Assembly (NCBI GenBank): GCA_018883725.1
Contig: JAHLFN010000067.1
Span: forward strand, 1-64,000
Direction of reading: 5' to 3'
DNA: 64,000 nucleotides
Origin: Candidatus Fusobacterium pullicola
GTDB taxonomy: Bacteria > Fusobacteriota > Fusobacteriia > Fusobacteriales > Fusobacteriaceae
Below the pieces are notes generated by a model. That model worked only from the letters and a program-made list of their open reading frames with translations. It searched no databases and had not been told where the DNA came from. A program made the translations under genes and the position numbers. Of the stretch, positions 7,596 through 16,292 are shown one piece after another; position 1 is the stretch's first letter, and every line of letters starts with the position of its first letter.

Positions 7596-7604
7596 AACTA
7601 ACTC

Positions 7605-8357
7605 CTACACTACAAATTTTAAAAAGTAAGGGAATTGTACTTTCCACCAAGGCCAATCATGGTCTACATCATATCCCCAAAAATCTATCCATACTGGAAC
7701 TTGTAATCTATCAAATTCTACTTTTAAATCGGCAGTATCCTTGATACACTCTTCTTCCCATCTTCCTTGACCACAACATAGAATAATATCAGAATTTCTA
7801 TATTTTCCTAAAACCTCATGATTCCAAGGTATATTTCTCATATAATCATTTGGAGAATTTTCATATATTGTTCCATTATTATAGTTTGGGAAGAAATATC
7901 CAGCATGGTATAGTCCACTTAAAGCTATCACTCCATTAAAAACATCTGGACGACGTAAGAAAAAGTTTAAAGCGTGATAAGCTCCCATACTACACCCAGT
8001 AGTCATAAATTGACAGTTATAATCTCCAGTTCTATCTCCATAAATCTGTCTAAATTTTGGTATAGCCTCATCCATTACATATTTGAACCATCTATCATGT
8101 TGAGCTATTCTATTTTCATAGTTTTCTCCTAATCTAGACCAAGACTCACCATCTATACTATCTACACAAAACAGCATAATCTTCCCTTGGTTTATATATT
8201 CAGTTGCTGCATCTACCATTCCAAAATTATAGAAATCATAAAACCTTCCATCTTGAGCTGGAAAAACAACTATTGGTCTTCCACCATGACCATATACTAA
8301 AAATTCCATCTCTCTTCCTAAGTTGTGACTGTAGTGTCTATAATGATTTACATGCAT
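7605..8357 (-). CDS. second esterase-family alpha/beta hydrolase
   Basis: A 250-residue serine hydrolase with the elbow G-C-S-M-G at 121-125 (Ser123) and a His-rich C-terminal YDVDHDWPWW that could supply the catalytic His. The opening HYSHNLGREMEFLVYGHGGRP aligns with the COG4947-type esterase group. It has no signal peptide. It sits between the ATP-grasp gene (16 bases upstream) and the first esterase (9 bases downstream). The two esterases are clearly different subfamilies, not a recent duplication. Substrate unknown. Confidence 0.85.
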   Translation of the reverse strand: MHVNHYRHYSHNLGREMEFLVYGHGGRPIVVFPAQDGRFYDFYNFGMVDAATEYINQGKIMLFCVDSIDGESWSRLGENYENRIAQHDRWFKYVMDEAIPKFRQIYGDRTGDYNCQFMTTGCSMGAYHALNFFLRRPDVFNGVIALSGLYHAGYFFPNYNNGTIYENSPNDYMRNIPWNHEVLGKYRNSDIILCCGQGRWEEECIKDTADLKVEFDRLQVPVWIDFWGYDVDHDWPWWKVQFPYFLKFVV

Positions 8358-8373
8358 AAAACTCCCCCTAATA

Positions 8374-9564
8374 TTACATTTTTTTTAAGTAAAAATCAAT
8401 AAACTCTATAGCTTGATCTTGCTCTGGAAATCTAGCTGTCAACATATCATTTCCCATAGCTCCAGATAATACCTCTGGCATTCTCTCTTTCATTACAATA
8501 TTGTTCCCATATTTACTCAATACACTATCTATACTATGAACATAATTATAACCATCTCTTCTAGCTGCATATACGCAACAATAAGGTCTTGATTCTTTAT
8601 CAAAATACCCCTCATTATATGTTACCATATTTGCCCAAATTTGATATACATCTATATCATTAGCATAGTTCATCATATCTGGTGTATATCCTCCAGGTGG
8701 ACGCATATTCACTTCTAAACCTATAATATCCCCTTTTTTCCCTAATCCTGGCTTATCTTCAAGTAACCTAAAAAATTCACAATGGAAAACTCTACTATTA
8801 GTATCAAAAGTTTGAACAACTTTTCTTCCAGCTTCTTTTAAATCTTCTGGAATCTCTCTATATGAGTAATACATTACATCCATTCCATTATTTACTATAT
8901 CCATTATTGGTACTGGATATACATGAGCTGTTTCAAATATAATTTCTTTATCTCTTCCAGCTATTCCATCATAAGAGAGTAACTCACCATTTACAAACTC
9001 TTCCATGATATACTGTTCTTCTCCTAAATTATCATAGAAAAATTTCATCTCTTCTTCATTTTTTAATTTATAAGTAGCTGCTGCCCCTACCCCATTATCT
9101 GGCTTAACAACTACTGGAAATCCCACTGATTTTATAAACTTTTTCCCCTCTTCAAAAGTTGTTACTAAATGGTATCTAGCTGTTTTTACTCCAGCCTTCT
9201 TATAAAATTCCTTCATTTTGCTCTTGTATTTTATTCCAGCAATTTTATCATTTCTTAATCCTGAAGTAATATTAAAGTCTGTACGTAGTTGTGCATCACG
9301 TAGTAACCAATACTCGTTATTTGACTCTAACCAATCTATCTTTCCATATTTAAACGCAAAGTAAGCACAGGCTCTATACACCTCATCGTAATTTTCTAAT
9401 GAAGATACTTTATAATACTCATTCAACGAACTTTTTAACTCATCACTTAAAAAGTCATATTCTGCATCTCCTATTCCTAAAGTATTAACTCCATTATTTT
9501 TTAATCCTCTACAAAAGTTCCAATAACTTTTTGGAAAATTTGGTGAAATAAAAATAAAATTCAT
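8374..9564 (-). CDS. ATP-grasp carboxylate-amine ligase-like protein
   Basis: A 396-residue ATP-grasp enzyme. After a Rossmann-like preATP-grasp region come the ATP-binding strands VGFPVVVKPDNGVGAAATY (about 147-165), the hinge YIMEEFVNGELLSYDG (about 185-200) and the Mg-binding GLEVNMRPPGGYTPDM near 280. Such enzymes join a carboxylate to an amine, thiol or other nucleophile through an acylphosphate. It heads an operon with two esterases. The substrate cannot be read from sequence; amino-acid ligase or natural-product tailoring roles are possible. AGGGAGGG precedes ATG 9564. Confidence 0.85.
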   Translation of the reverse strand: MNFIFISPNFPKSYWNFCRGLKNNGVNTLGIGDAEYDFLSDELKSSLNEYYKVSSLENYDEVYRACAYFAFKYGKIDWLESNNEYWLLRDAQLRTDFNITSGLRNDKIAGIKYKSKMKEFYKKAGVKTARYHLVTTFEEGKKFIKSVGFPVVVKPDNGVGAAATYKLKNEEEMKFFYDNLGEEQYIMEEFVNGELLSYDGIAGRDKEIIFETAHVYPVPIMDIVNNGMDVMYYSYREIPEDLKEAGRKVVQTFDTNSRVFHCEFFRLLEDKPGLGKKGDIIGLEVNMRPPGGYTPDMMNYANDIDVYQIWANMVTYNEGYFDKESRPYCCVYAARRDGYNYVHSIDSVLSKYGNNIVMKERMPEVLSGAMGNDMLTARFPEQDQAIEFIDFYLKKM

Positions 9565-9610
9565 AAAATCCCTCCCTATTATGTTTATGAATATTTAGTT
9601 ATTAAGATAC

Positions 9611-9655
9611 AATATATCACACTTATTTTATAAAGTAAAGTTAAATTTAACTTTA
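9611..9655 (-). promoter_or_regulatory. promoter and palindromic operator of the ATP-grasp/esterase operon
   Basis: TTTACT (complement of 9634-9639), a 17-base spacer and TATATT (complement of 9611-9616) form the promoter. TAAAGTTAAATTTAACTTTA at 9636-9655 is a perfect 20-bp palindrome overlapping the -35 element, a classic repressor position. No regulator gene lies next to the operon. Confidence 0.55.
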
Positions 9656-9667
9656 AATAAAATTATT

Positions 9668-9710
9668 AAGAGGTTATTACAAGTTCCCACTTATAATAAC
9701 CTCTTTGTTA
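9668..9710 (-). terminator. terminator after sstT
   Basis: AAGAGGTTATTA (9668-9679) pairs perfectly with TAATAACCTCTT (9694-9705) around a 14-base loop, just past the sstT stop. T-rich bases follow on both strands. Confidence 0.75.
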
Positions 9711-9722
9711 TTTTATTAGCTT

Positions 9723-10973
9723 TTATTTAGCTACATTTTCAACCCTTGAAAATGATATCTTTCTTCCCTCTTTTCTCCAGTTAGCATATTCTGCAATACT
9801 TGTAAATAAAACATCTGTAGATGAGTTAAGTGCAGTTTCACAAGAGTCTTGAATAACTCCTATTATAAATCCTACTCCAACAACTTGCATTGCTATATCA
9901 TTAGAGATACCAAATAGACTACATGCTAATGGAATAAGAAGTAATGACCCTCCAGCTACTCCAGAAGCTCCACAAGCACTTATAGCTGATAATATACTTA
10001 ATAATATTGCCGAAAATATATCCACTTGTACTCCCAAAGTATGAGCTGCACTTAGAGCAAATACCGATATTGTAATAGCTGCTCCTGCCATATTTATTGT
10101 TGCTCCTAAAGGAATTGAAACTGAATATACATCTTTATCTAAACCTAATTCTTCACATAAACTCATATTTACTGGTATATTAGCCGCAGAACTTCTTGTA
10201 AAAAAAGCTGTAACTCCACTATATTTTAAACATTTCAATGTTAATGGATATGGGTTTTGTCTAATCATAACCCAAACTATAAGAGGATTTACAACAAAGG
10301 CTACGAAAGCCATACATCCAAGTAATAATAAAATTAACTTTCCATATGCCAATAAACTAGCTAATCCATTTGTACTTAATGAATTAAATATAAGTCCCAT
10401 AATACCTATTGGAGCACACTCAATTACAGTTTTTACAACTTTTAAAATAACCTCTGATATATCAATTACAACACTCTTCGTATTTTCATTTCCCTCTCTC
10501 AAGAAAAATCCAAAAAGAATACTCCAGAAAAGAATTCCTATATAATTTCCTTTAATAAGAGCATTTACTGGATTATCTACTAAGTTCATTAGTAATCCTT
10601 TTAGTACTCCAACTATATTTCCAGGAGGAGCTATACTACTCTCACTGGCTTTTAATATAAGATCTACCGGAAAAATAAAACTTCCTATAACAGCTACAAC
10701 AGCTGCTAAAAATGTTCCTAGTAAATATAACACTATTATTGATTGCATATTTGTCTTTTGTCCTTTCTTATGCTGAACAACAGCAGCTATAACCAAGAAA
10801 AAAACAAGTACTGGAGCAATAGCTTTTAAAGCACTTACAAATAAATCTCCAAATATTACAATTCCACTAGCTTTTTGTGGAGCTACTATAGCAAGAAATA
10901 TTCCTATTACCATACCAACTAGTATTCTCTTTATTAAACTAATTTTAATCCATTTTTCATATAATTTTATCAT
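9723..10973 (-). CDS. sstT: serine/threonine:Na+ symporter
   Basis: Inner-membrane sodium-driven serine and threonine uptake carrier of the DAACS family. It has about eight hydrophobic segments and SstT-type hallmarks: [13 protein letters not shown] in the hairpin loop, [15 protein letters not shown], and [26 protein letters not shown] near the C-terminus. A longer reading begins at GTG 11009, but GAGGAGAG lies between it and ATG 10973, which is therefore the start (416 residues). It has its own promoter and terminator. Serine import fits an amino-acid-fermenting host. Confidence 0.93.
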   Translation of the reverse strand: MIKLYEKWIKISLIKRILVGMVIGIFLAIVAPQKASGIVIFGDLFVSALKAIAPVLVFFLVIAAVVQHKKGQKTNMQSIIVLYLLGTFLAAVVAVIGSFIFPVDLILKASESSIAPPGNIVGVLKGLLMNLVDNPVNALIKGNYIGILFWSILFGFFLREGNENTKSVVIDISEVILKVVKTVIECAPIGIMGLIFNSLSTNGLASLLAYGKLILLLLGCMAFVAFVVNPLIVWVMIRQNPYPLTLKCLKYSGVTAFFTRSSAANIPVNMSLCEELGLDKDVYSVSIPLGATINMAGAAITISVFALSAAHTLGVQVDIFSAILLSILSAISACGASGVAGGSLLLIPLACSLFGISNDIAMQVVGVGFIIGVIQDSCETALNSSTDVLFTSIAEYANWRKEGRKISFSRVENVAK

Positions 10974-11028
10974 AAAATCTCTCCTCTTATGTCTTCGTTT
11001 TAGAAACACGTGTCTTTATATAAGAAAC

Positions 11029-11057
11029 AATATATCATAAACTTTTAATTTATGCAA
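11029..11057 (-). promoter_or_regulatory. sstT promoter
   Basis: TTGCAT (complement of 11052-11057), a 17-base spacer and TATATT (complement of 11029-11034). AGACACGTGTTT near 11004-11015 is a small palindrome in the leader. Confidence 0.6.
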
Positions 11058-11070
11058 GTAATTTTTATAA

Positions 11071-11127
11071 AAAAAAAGAGAATTATTTTTATATCATCAT
11101 GATATTAGTAATAATCTCTTTTTTTAT
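11071..11127 (-). terminator. terminator after the dicarboxylate/amino-acid symporter
   Basis: AAAAAGAGA.TTATT and AATAATCTCTTTTT flank an inner ATATCA/TGATAT stem, giving a long hairpin with seven T on the minus strand (11071-11077). It separates this transcript from the sstT promoter. Confidence 0.7.
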
Positions 11128-11142
11128 TTTATTTTTTATTAT

Positions 11143-12384
11143 TTATTTTTCTTTTTTAGTTAAATTTTTCTTTAGCCAATCTTTTCCTTCAACCATTCTT
11201 GTAACTAACATTGCTGCGACTGTATCTCCGGTAGCATTTATCATCGTAGCTGGAGGATCTACTAAATATCCTATAGTAGCTATTATTGGAAAAGCTTCTG
11301 GTGGAAACCCATACATAGCAACTATCAACATCTCTCCTATTAGTCCTCCACCTGGTACTCCTGACATAACTACTCCACCTAAAATAGAAAGAAGTAAAGC
11401 ACTTACATACGTTCCTACTCCTTCAAAAGGAATATTAAAAATTCCAAATAAAAAAGATATCTTTAATATTGAACTGAATACTGTTCCATCCATATGAGCT
11501 GTAGCTCCAATTGGTAAAACTATCTCTCTTATATCTTTGGGTACTCCTATCTTCCTAGCTGCCTCTAGGTTTACTGGTAAGGTAGCTATACTACTTTGAG
11601 TAGCTACAGAAGTAATAGCTGGAGAGATTAAGTTTTTCATACTCTTTACTCCCTCTTTTCCAGCTGCTATATATCCATAAATCGGAAACATTATCAGAAA
11701 ATAAGCTAAGCAAAGTGGGTAATATATTATCATAGCTCTCGTATATGAACCTATTAATTCTTGTCCATACTCTCCTACTAATGCTGCAAAATAAGCTCCT
11801 AGTCCTATTGGAGCATAGTACATCAATAGATTTATCATCTTTAAAAATACTTCTGCTAAAGCCTCTAAACCATTAGCTATAATTTTTCCCTTCTCACCTA
11901 TCATATTTATACAAAGTCCAAAAACAATAGAAAATAGTATTAATGGTAACATATTTTCTCTTGATATTAATTCTGGAAAATCTCTAACCGTAATAGCTTT
12001 TACAATTTGATCTCCTGTTTGAAAAGGTTTTAAAGTTTCATTTATAGAAAGATTCAGATTAACTCCTTGAGCTGGTGGAAATATATTTACTACTATAAGA
12101 ATAATTATAGCTGCAATAAATCCTGTTGAAATGAATACTAATAGTAAGTTACTTAATATACTTTTCAATCTTCTCATATCACTCATACTTGAGATAGAAC
12201 TACTTATTGTTGTAAAAACTAATGGTACAACTATTGTAAACATTCCATTTATAAATAAATCCCCCAATGGTTTCAAAACTTTTGCTTTTTCACCAAAATT
12301 AACTCCTATAAAACTTCCAACTACTATAGCTCCAATTAAAATTATTGAAAATCTATATGCTTTCCAAACTTCTTTTTTATCCAT
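11143..12384 (-). CDS. dicarboxylate/amino acid:cation symporter (DAACS, GltP/DctA type)
   Basis: A 413-residue inner-membrane carrier with the glutamate-transporter fold. The first re-entrant loop reads TSVATQSSIATLPVN and the conserved seventh helix IVLPIGATAHMDGTVFSS, where GltPh-type carriers have a related NMDGT motif. GVPGGGLIGEML and the TM8 motif DPPATMINATGDTVAA follow. Glutamate, aspartate or C4-dicarboxylate uptake is expected, but the exact substrate is not determinable. It lies 9 bases downstream of dapF and is probably co-transcribed with it. Confidence 0.9.
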   Translation of the reverse strand: MDKKEVWKAYRFSIILIGAIVVGSFIGVNFGEKAKVLKPLGDLFINGMFTIVVPLVFTTISSSISSMSDMRRLKSILSNLLLVFISTGFIAAIIILIVVNIFPPAQGVNLNLSINETLKPFQTGDQIVKAITVRDFPELISRENMLPLILFSIVFGLCINMIGEKGKIIANGLEALAEVFLKMINLLMYYAPIGLGAYFAALVGEYGQELIGSYTRAMIIYYPLCLAYFLIMFPIYGYIAAGKEGVKSMKNLISPAITSVATQSSIATLPVNLEAARKIGVPKDIREIVLPIGATAHMDGTVFSSILKISFLFGIFNIPFEGVGTYVSALLLSILGGVVMSGVPGGGLIGEMLIVAMYGFPPEAFPIIATIGYLVDPPATMINATGDTVAAMLVTRMVEGKDWLKKNLTKKEK

Positions 12385-12393
12385 TATACTCTC

Positions 12394-13230
12394 CTATAAT
12401 AAAAATTCTCCTGTACAGATGGTTTCAGCACTTCCCTTCATCAGAATATTATAGTTACTATCTAACTCGACAAAGACCTCTCCACCCTCTGTTATCATTT
12501 TTACTCTATTTCCATTTATTTTTCCTAATCTATGAGCTATTGCTGCTGCTGAACAACATCCTGTTCCACACCCCAATGTTCTTCCAGCCCCTCTTTCCCA
12601 TGTTTTTATAATAATATTTTCATCATCTATTACTTGAATAAAATTCACATTTGTTTTTTTAGGAAATATATCTGTTCTATACTCTATAATCTTACCTAAT
12701 TTATCTATATCATATCCCTTATAATCATCTACTAAGATCACAGTATGTGGTACTCCCATTAATACAGATGATATCTCAAGCTCTCTTCCTTCAACTTCTA
12801 CTCTCTCCTCTAATACATGCTCCTTTGCTATATTACAAGGTATTACTTCCGGTCTGAAATCTACCTTTCCCATATCCACAGAGATATATTTTACCTTTCC
12901 ATTTTCTATTGTTAAATTTATATACTTTATTCCAGCATCAGTTTCAACAGAGAATTGCTCTTTCTTTACAATACCATTATCATAGATAAACTTTGAGAAA
13001 CATCTGATTCCATTTCCACACATCTCTCCTCTTGATCCATCAGAGTTGTAATAATTCATCTTTATATCTGCAACCTTACTCTCCTCACAAGTCATCATTC
13101 CATCAGCACCAATACCAAAATGTCTATCACATACTTTTTTAGCTGTGCTACTTAACTCTAACTCTCTATACTCTAAACCATTTATTAAAATGAAGTCATT
13201 TCCTGCTGCTTGTAACTTTGAAAATCTCAT
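12394..13230 (-). CDS. dapF: diaminopimelate epimerase
   Basis: Interconverts LL- and meso-diaminopimelate for lysine and peptidoglycan. The two catalytic cysteines are present: Cys71 in GEMCGNGIRC and Cys221 in GCGTGCC, the pair that acts as acid and base. The length of 278 residues matches the family. It precedes a DAACS transporter gene in the same direction and follows lysA after 180 bases. Some fusobacteria put lanthionine in place of DAP in the wall, so retention of dapF beside lysA says DAP or lysine synthesis is active here, though not which crosslink is used. Confidence 0.95.
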   Translation of the reverse strand: MRFSKLQAAGNDFILINGLEYRELELSSTAKKVCDRHFGIGADGMMTCEESKVADIKMNYYNSDGSRGEMCGNGIRCFSKFIYDNGIVKKEQFSVETDAGIKYINLTIENGKVKYISVDMGKVDFRPEVIPCNIAKEHVLEERVEVEGRELEISSVLMGVPHTVILVDDYKGYDIDKLGKIIEYRTDIFPKKTNVNFIQVIDDENIIIKTWERGAGRTLGCGTGCCSAAAIAHRLGKINGNRVKMITEGGEVFVELDSNYNILMKGSAETICTGEFLL

Positions 13231-13263
13231 ATTTTCCTTCCCTCTCTTCTCTCCATAATTAAT

Positions 13264-13310
13264 AAACTCTATTAATCTTACTATAATATTTTAATAGAGT
13301 TTCTCTTTTT
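13264..13310. repeat. hairpin between lysA and dapF
   Basis: AAACTCTATTAA (13264-13275) and TTAATAGAGTTT (13291-13302) form a perfect 12-bp stem with a 15-base loop. The T tract follows on the plus strand, whereas both flanking genes are on the minus strand. It may be a leaky terminator for lysA, or a 5' structure of the dapF message. Confidence 0.45.
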
Positions 13311-13410
13311 TTACTATTATTCAATTTTTTTATTTTTTCATTCATATTTTTTACAATTAAATTTATTAAATAAAGGATTTTTATTATATTTAATATTCAT
13401 AATTATAGAA

Positions 13411-14715
13411 TTACAACTCTATAGCTAAATCATTTTTTACTAAATCTTCAAAACTTTCTCTTCTAATTGCTAAAGAGCATTTACCATTTTTTACAAATAC
13501 CACTGCTGGTCTCACTATCTTATTGTAATTACTTGACATTGAATATCCATAAGCTCCAGTTGTTGATACTAATAGTAAATCCCCTCTCTCTGCCTTAGGC
13601 AGAGTTTTCTCTTTTATAATCAGATCCCCTGATTCACAACACTTTCCAGCAACTGTTACTACCTCTTTTTCCTCTCCATCTAGTCTATTAGCAATAGTTG
13701 CTTCATATTCGGCTTGATATAGAGCTGGTCTTATATTATCTGTCATTCCACCATCTATAAACATATACTTTATTCCACCATATGTCTGCTTTACTCCTCC
13801 AACAGTATATAATGTACTTCCAGCATTTCCAACTATACTTCTTCCTGGTTCTATTGAAACTTTTTCTATGTCCAGATTATACTTTTCTAAACTCGCCTCC
13901 AAATGTTCTATCATACTTCTCATAAAGTTTTCAATATCTACCTCTACATCATTCTCTGTATAATAAACTCCAAATCCTCCTCCTAAATTTATCTCTGGTA
14001 TCTTCACACCTAAAAGCTTAGATATTCTCTTTGTCTCTAATATCATTGTTTCAATCCCTTCATAAAAAGCCTTTGTATCAAATATTTGTGACCCTATATG
14101 GCAGTGAAATCCTAAAAATTCTATATTTTTATCTTTAACTATTTTTTCAACAATATCTACTATTTTTTCATCAAAAATTGATTCTCCAAACTTTGATGAG
14201 TGTTTAGATGTTTTTATATACTCATGAGTATGAGCATCTATCCCAATATTAATTCTCAACAAAGCTTTTATCTTTTTTTCTTTTCTTTTACAAACTTCAG
14301 ATAGATTATCTATCTCTAATTCATTATCTATTATTATACTTCCAATTCCATACTCGACACACATCTCTAACTCATCTATAGATTTATTATTTCCATGCAT
14401 ATGTACCCTTTGCATATCAATTCCACTAGCCTTTATAGTATATAGCTCTCCACCTGATACTGCATCTATATCCATATCATATTTTTCTACTAATTGACAC
14501 ATTGCCTTTGCTAAAAAAGCCTTTGAAGCATAAACTATCTGTGTCTTGAATTTTTCACTTCTAAAGTTCTTTTTGTATTTTCTCATATTCTCTTCAACCA
14601 ATTCTTGATCCATTATATATAATGGAGTTCCATACTTCTGTGCAAGTTCTGTTACTTTTACTCCTCCTATTGATAAAACTCCATTTTCATCTCTCATTGT
14701 TCCAAAAAATCTCAT
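13411..14715 (-). CDS. lysA: diaminopimelate decarboxylase
   Basis: PLP enzyme converting meso-DAP to lysine. The PLP lysine lies in YASKAFLAKA (residue 65 from the chosen start), the GGGFG and EPGRS phosphate-binding loops are intact, and the catalytic cysteine region reads GKCCESGD. A reading from TTG 14727 would include the GGAGG ribosome site, so ATG 14715 is the start (434 residues). A lysine riboswitch with a terminator lies between its promoter and the gene, so expression should fall when lysine is plentiful. Confidence 0.96.
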   Translation of the reverse strand: MRFFGTMRDENGVLSIGGVKVTELAQKYGTPLYIMDQELVEENMRKYKKNFRSEKFKTQIVYASKAFLAKAMCQLVEKYDMDIDAVSGGELYTIKASGIDMQRVHMHGNNKSIDELEMCVEYGIGSIIIDNELEIDNLSEVCKRKEKKIKALLRINIGIDAHTHEYIKTSKHSSKFGESIFDEKIVDIVEKIVKDKNIEFLGFHCHIGSQIFDTKAFYEGIETMILETKRISKLLGVKIPEINLGGGFGVYYTENDVEVDIENFMRSMIEHLEASLEKYNLDIEKVSIEPGRSIVGNAGSTLYTVGGVKQTYGGIKYMFIDGGMTDNIRPALYQAEYEATIANRLDGEEKEVVTVAGKCCESGDLIIKEKTLPKAERGDLLLVSTTGAYGYSMSSNYNKIVRPAVVFVKNGKCSLAIRRESFEDLVKNDLAIEL

Positions 14716-14771
14716 ATTTTCCTCCAAGTTTTTTATGTATTTGATTCTATCTAACCAACTATTTTTATAAA

Positions 14772-14847
14772 CTAAAAAGGATAGCTTTATTAAAAATTAA
14801 TTTGAGTTAAAATACTCTCTTTAATTTTTAATATCTGCTATCCTTTT
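14772..14847 (-). terminator. lysine-riboswitch expression platform (regulated terminator)
   Basis: On the minus strand GGATAGC (14843-14837) and GCTATCC (14785-14779) close a long stem extended by ATTAAAAATTAA/TTAATTTTTAAT, followed by TTTTTAG (14778-14772). The 5' arm GATAGC is also complementary to GCTATC at the 3' end of the aptamer (14924-14919). This gives an antiterminator that competes with both P1 and the terminator. Confidence 0.85.
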
Positions 14848-14918
14848 ACTTTTTAAATAATTTTTTAATAAATAAAAAAATATATAATATTTATTATAAT
14901 TAATTTATAATAGTATTA

Positions 14919-15081
14919 GATAGCTCTCCATTGAAATTTTCAATGACAGTAAAGCAGATCTTATCTGAATTACCAACAAAAATCCTTTGACCTTGATTTT
15001 CATTTCGGCAATCTCCCCTTTCATATCTCCTCAAAGTCTGTCAAACTCCGAGATACTACTTATGTCAATTGCACCTCTATC
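14919..15081 (-). ncRNA. lysine riboswitch aptamer (L box)
   Basis: Read on the minus strand, the RNA starts GATAGAGGTGCAA, carries AGTAGT, GGGGAGATTGCCGAA and CTGTCATTGAAAA, and ends GGAGAGCTATC. These are the conserved blocks of the lysine aptamer in the correct order and spacing. GATAG and CTATC close P1. It is about 163 nt long and lies upstream of lysA, the decarboxylase making lysine. Confidence 0.95.
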
Positions 15082-15090
15082 ATTTTTGCT

Positions 15091-15119
15091 ATTATATAAC
15101 ATATAATATTTCAAGTAAA
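15091..15119 (-). promoter_or_regulatory. promoter of the lysine riboswitch-lysA transcript
   Basis: TTTACT (complement of 15114-15119), a 17-base spacer and TATAAT (complement of 15091-15096). The predicted start point is only a few bases before the aptamer begins at 15081. Confidence 0.65.
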
Positions 15120-15142
15120 ATATATTTTATATATATATTATT

Positions 15143-16279
15143 TTACTTTTTATAAATATTTATTACTCTTCCTAGACTTTCACTCGCATATTCTATATTT
15201 TCTTTACCATTCAAAATTGCATTCTCTAAAGTTTCTACTCTCGGAAGTATTGGTAATATAGCCGTAAATCCATATTCATAAAGAAGATTTACATCACTTC
15301 CTATATTTCCTGCAAAGGCTATTACTGGAATATCATATCTTTGAGCAACTTTAGCTACTCCATATGGTGTTTTTCCAAATCTAGTTTGACCATCTATGCT
15401 TCCCTCTCCAGTTATAACTAAATTTGCTCCTTGAAGTTTCTCTTCTAGTTTGCTATACTCTATAACTATATCTATACCTTTTCTTAATTCTGCTGATAGA
15501 AAAGCCATTAATCCAGCTCCTAGTCCCCCTGCAGCTCCTGCTCCTGCTATATTTTCTATATCTACTCCTACATCTCTTCTAATTATTTCAGCATACTGTT
15601 TCAAATTGTTATCCAATATTTCTCTTTGTTCTTCATTAGCTCCCTTTTGTTTTCCAAAAATATGAGATGCTCCTGTAGGACCAGTCAATGGATTTTGTAC
15701 ATCACAAGCCACTATTATTTTTGTATTCTTCAATCTTTTATCTAAATTAGAAATATCTATTTTATCTAATTTAGATAAGGCTCCTCCACCAAATCCTATC
15801 TCTTTACCATCTATATCTAAAAGTTTTCCACCAAGAGCTTGTATCATACCTGCTCCTCCATCATTGGTTGCACTTCCTCCTATTCCTATTAAGATAGTCT
15901 CTACATTTCTATCTAAAGCCGCTTTTATTAACTCTCCTGTTCCATATGTAGTAGTTATCATAGCATCTCTTTTGTCTCTTGGAACTAATTCCAAACCACT
16001 TGCTGCTGCCATTTCTAAAACTGCTATTTTTTTATCTCCAAGTATTCCAAAACGTGCCTTTCTCTTTTCTCCTAATGGTCCAGTTACTTCTGTTATATAA
16101 AACTCTCCACCTGTTGCATCAACTAATGATTGAGTTGTTCCCTCTCCTCCATCTGCCATAGGAACTAACACACATTCTAAATTTGGAATAACCTTTCTCA
16201 ATCCTTTTTCTATTGCTATACAACACTCATTTGCTGTCATACTCTCTTTAAATGAATCTGGTGCTAATACTATCTTCAT
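15143..16279 (-). CDS. glycerate kinase (GK1 family)
   Basis: Phosphorylates D-glycerate. Family signatures are MKIVLAPDSFKESMTA at the start, PMADGGEGT, IGIGGSATNDGGAGM in the middle and ITGEGSIDGQT near residue 290. The length of 378 residues matches. Longer readings back to 16309 are possible, but AAGAGGGAGAG just precedes the ATG pair at 16282 and 16279; the second gives the family N-terminus and better spacing. It lies 13 bases downstream of a GntP-family permease, which likely imports glycerate or a related sugar acid. Confidence 0.93.
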   Translation of the reverse strand: MKIVLAPDSFKESMTANECCIAIEKGLRKVIPNLECVLVPMADGGEGTTQSLVDATGGEFYITEVTGPLGEKRKARFGILGDKKIAVLEMAAASGLELVPRDKRDAMITTTYGTGELIKAALDRNVETILIGIGGSATNDGGAGMIQALGGKLLDIDGKEIGFGGGALSKLDKIDISNLDKRLKNTKIIVACDVQNPLTGPTGASHIFGKQKGANEEQREILDNNLKQYAEIIRRDVGVDIENIAGAGAAGGLGAGLMAFLSAELRKGIDIVIEYSKLEEKLQGANLVITGEGSIDGQTRFGKTPYGVAKVAQRYDIPVIAFAGNIGSDVNLLYEYGFTAILPILPRVETLENAILNGKENIEYASESLGRVINIYKK

Positions 16280-16292
16280 CATACTCTCCCTC

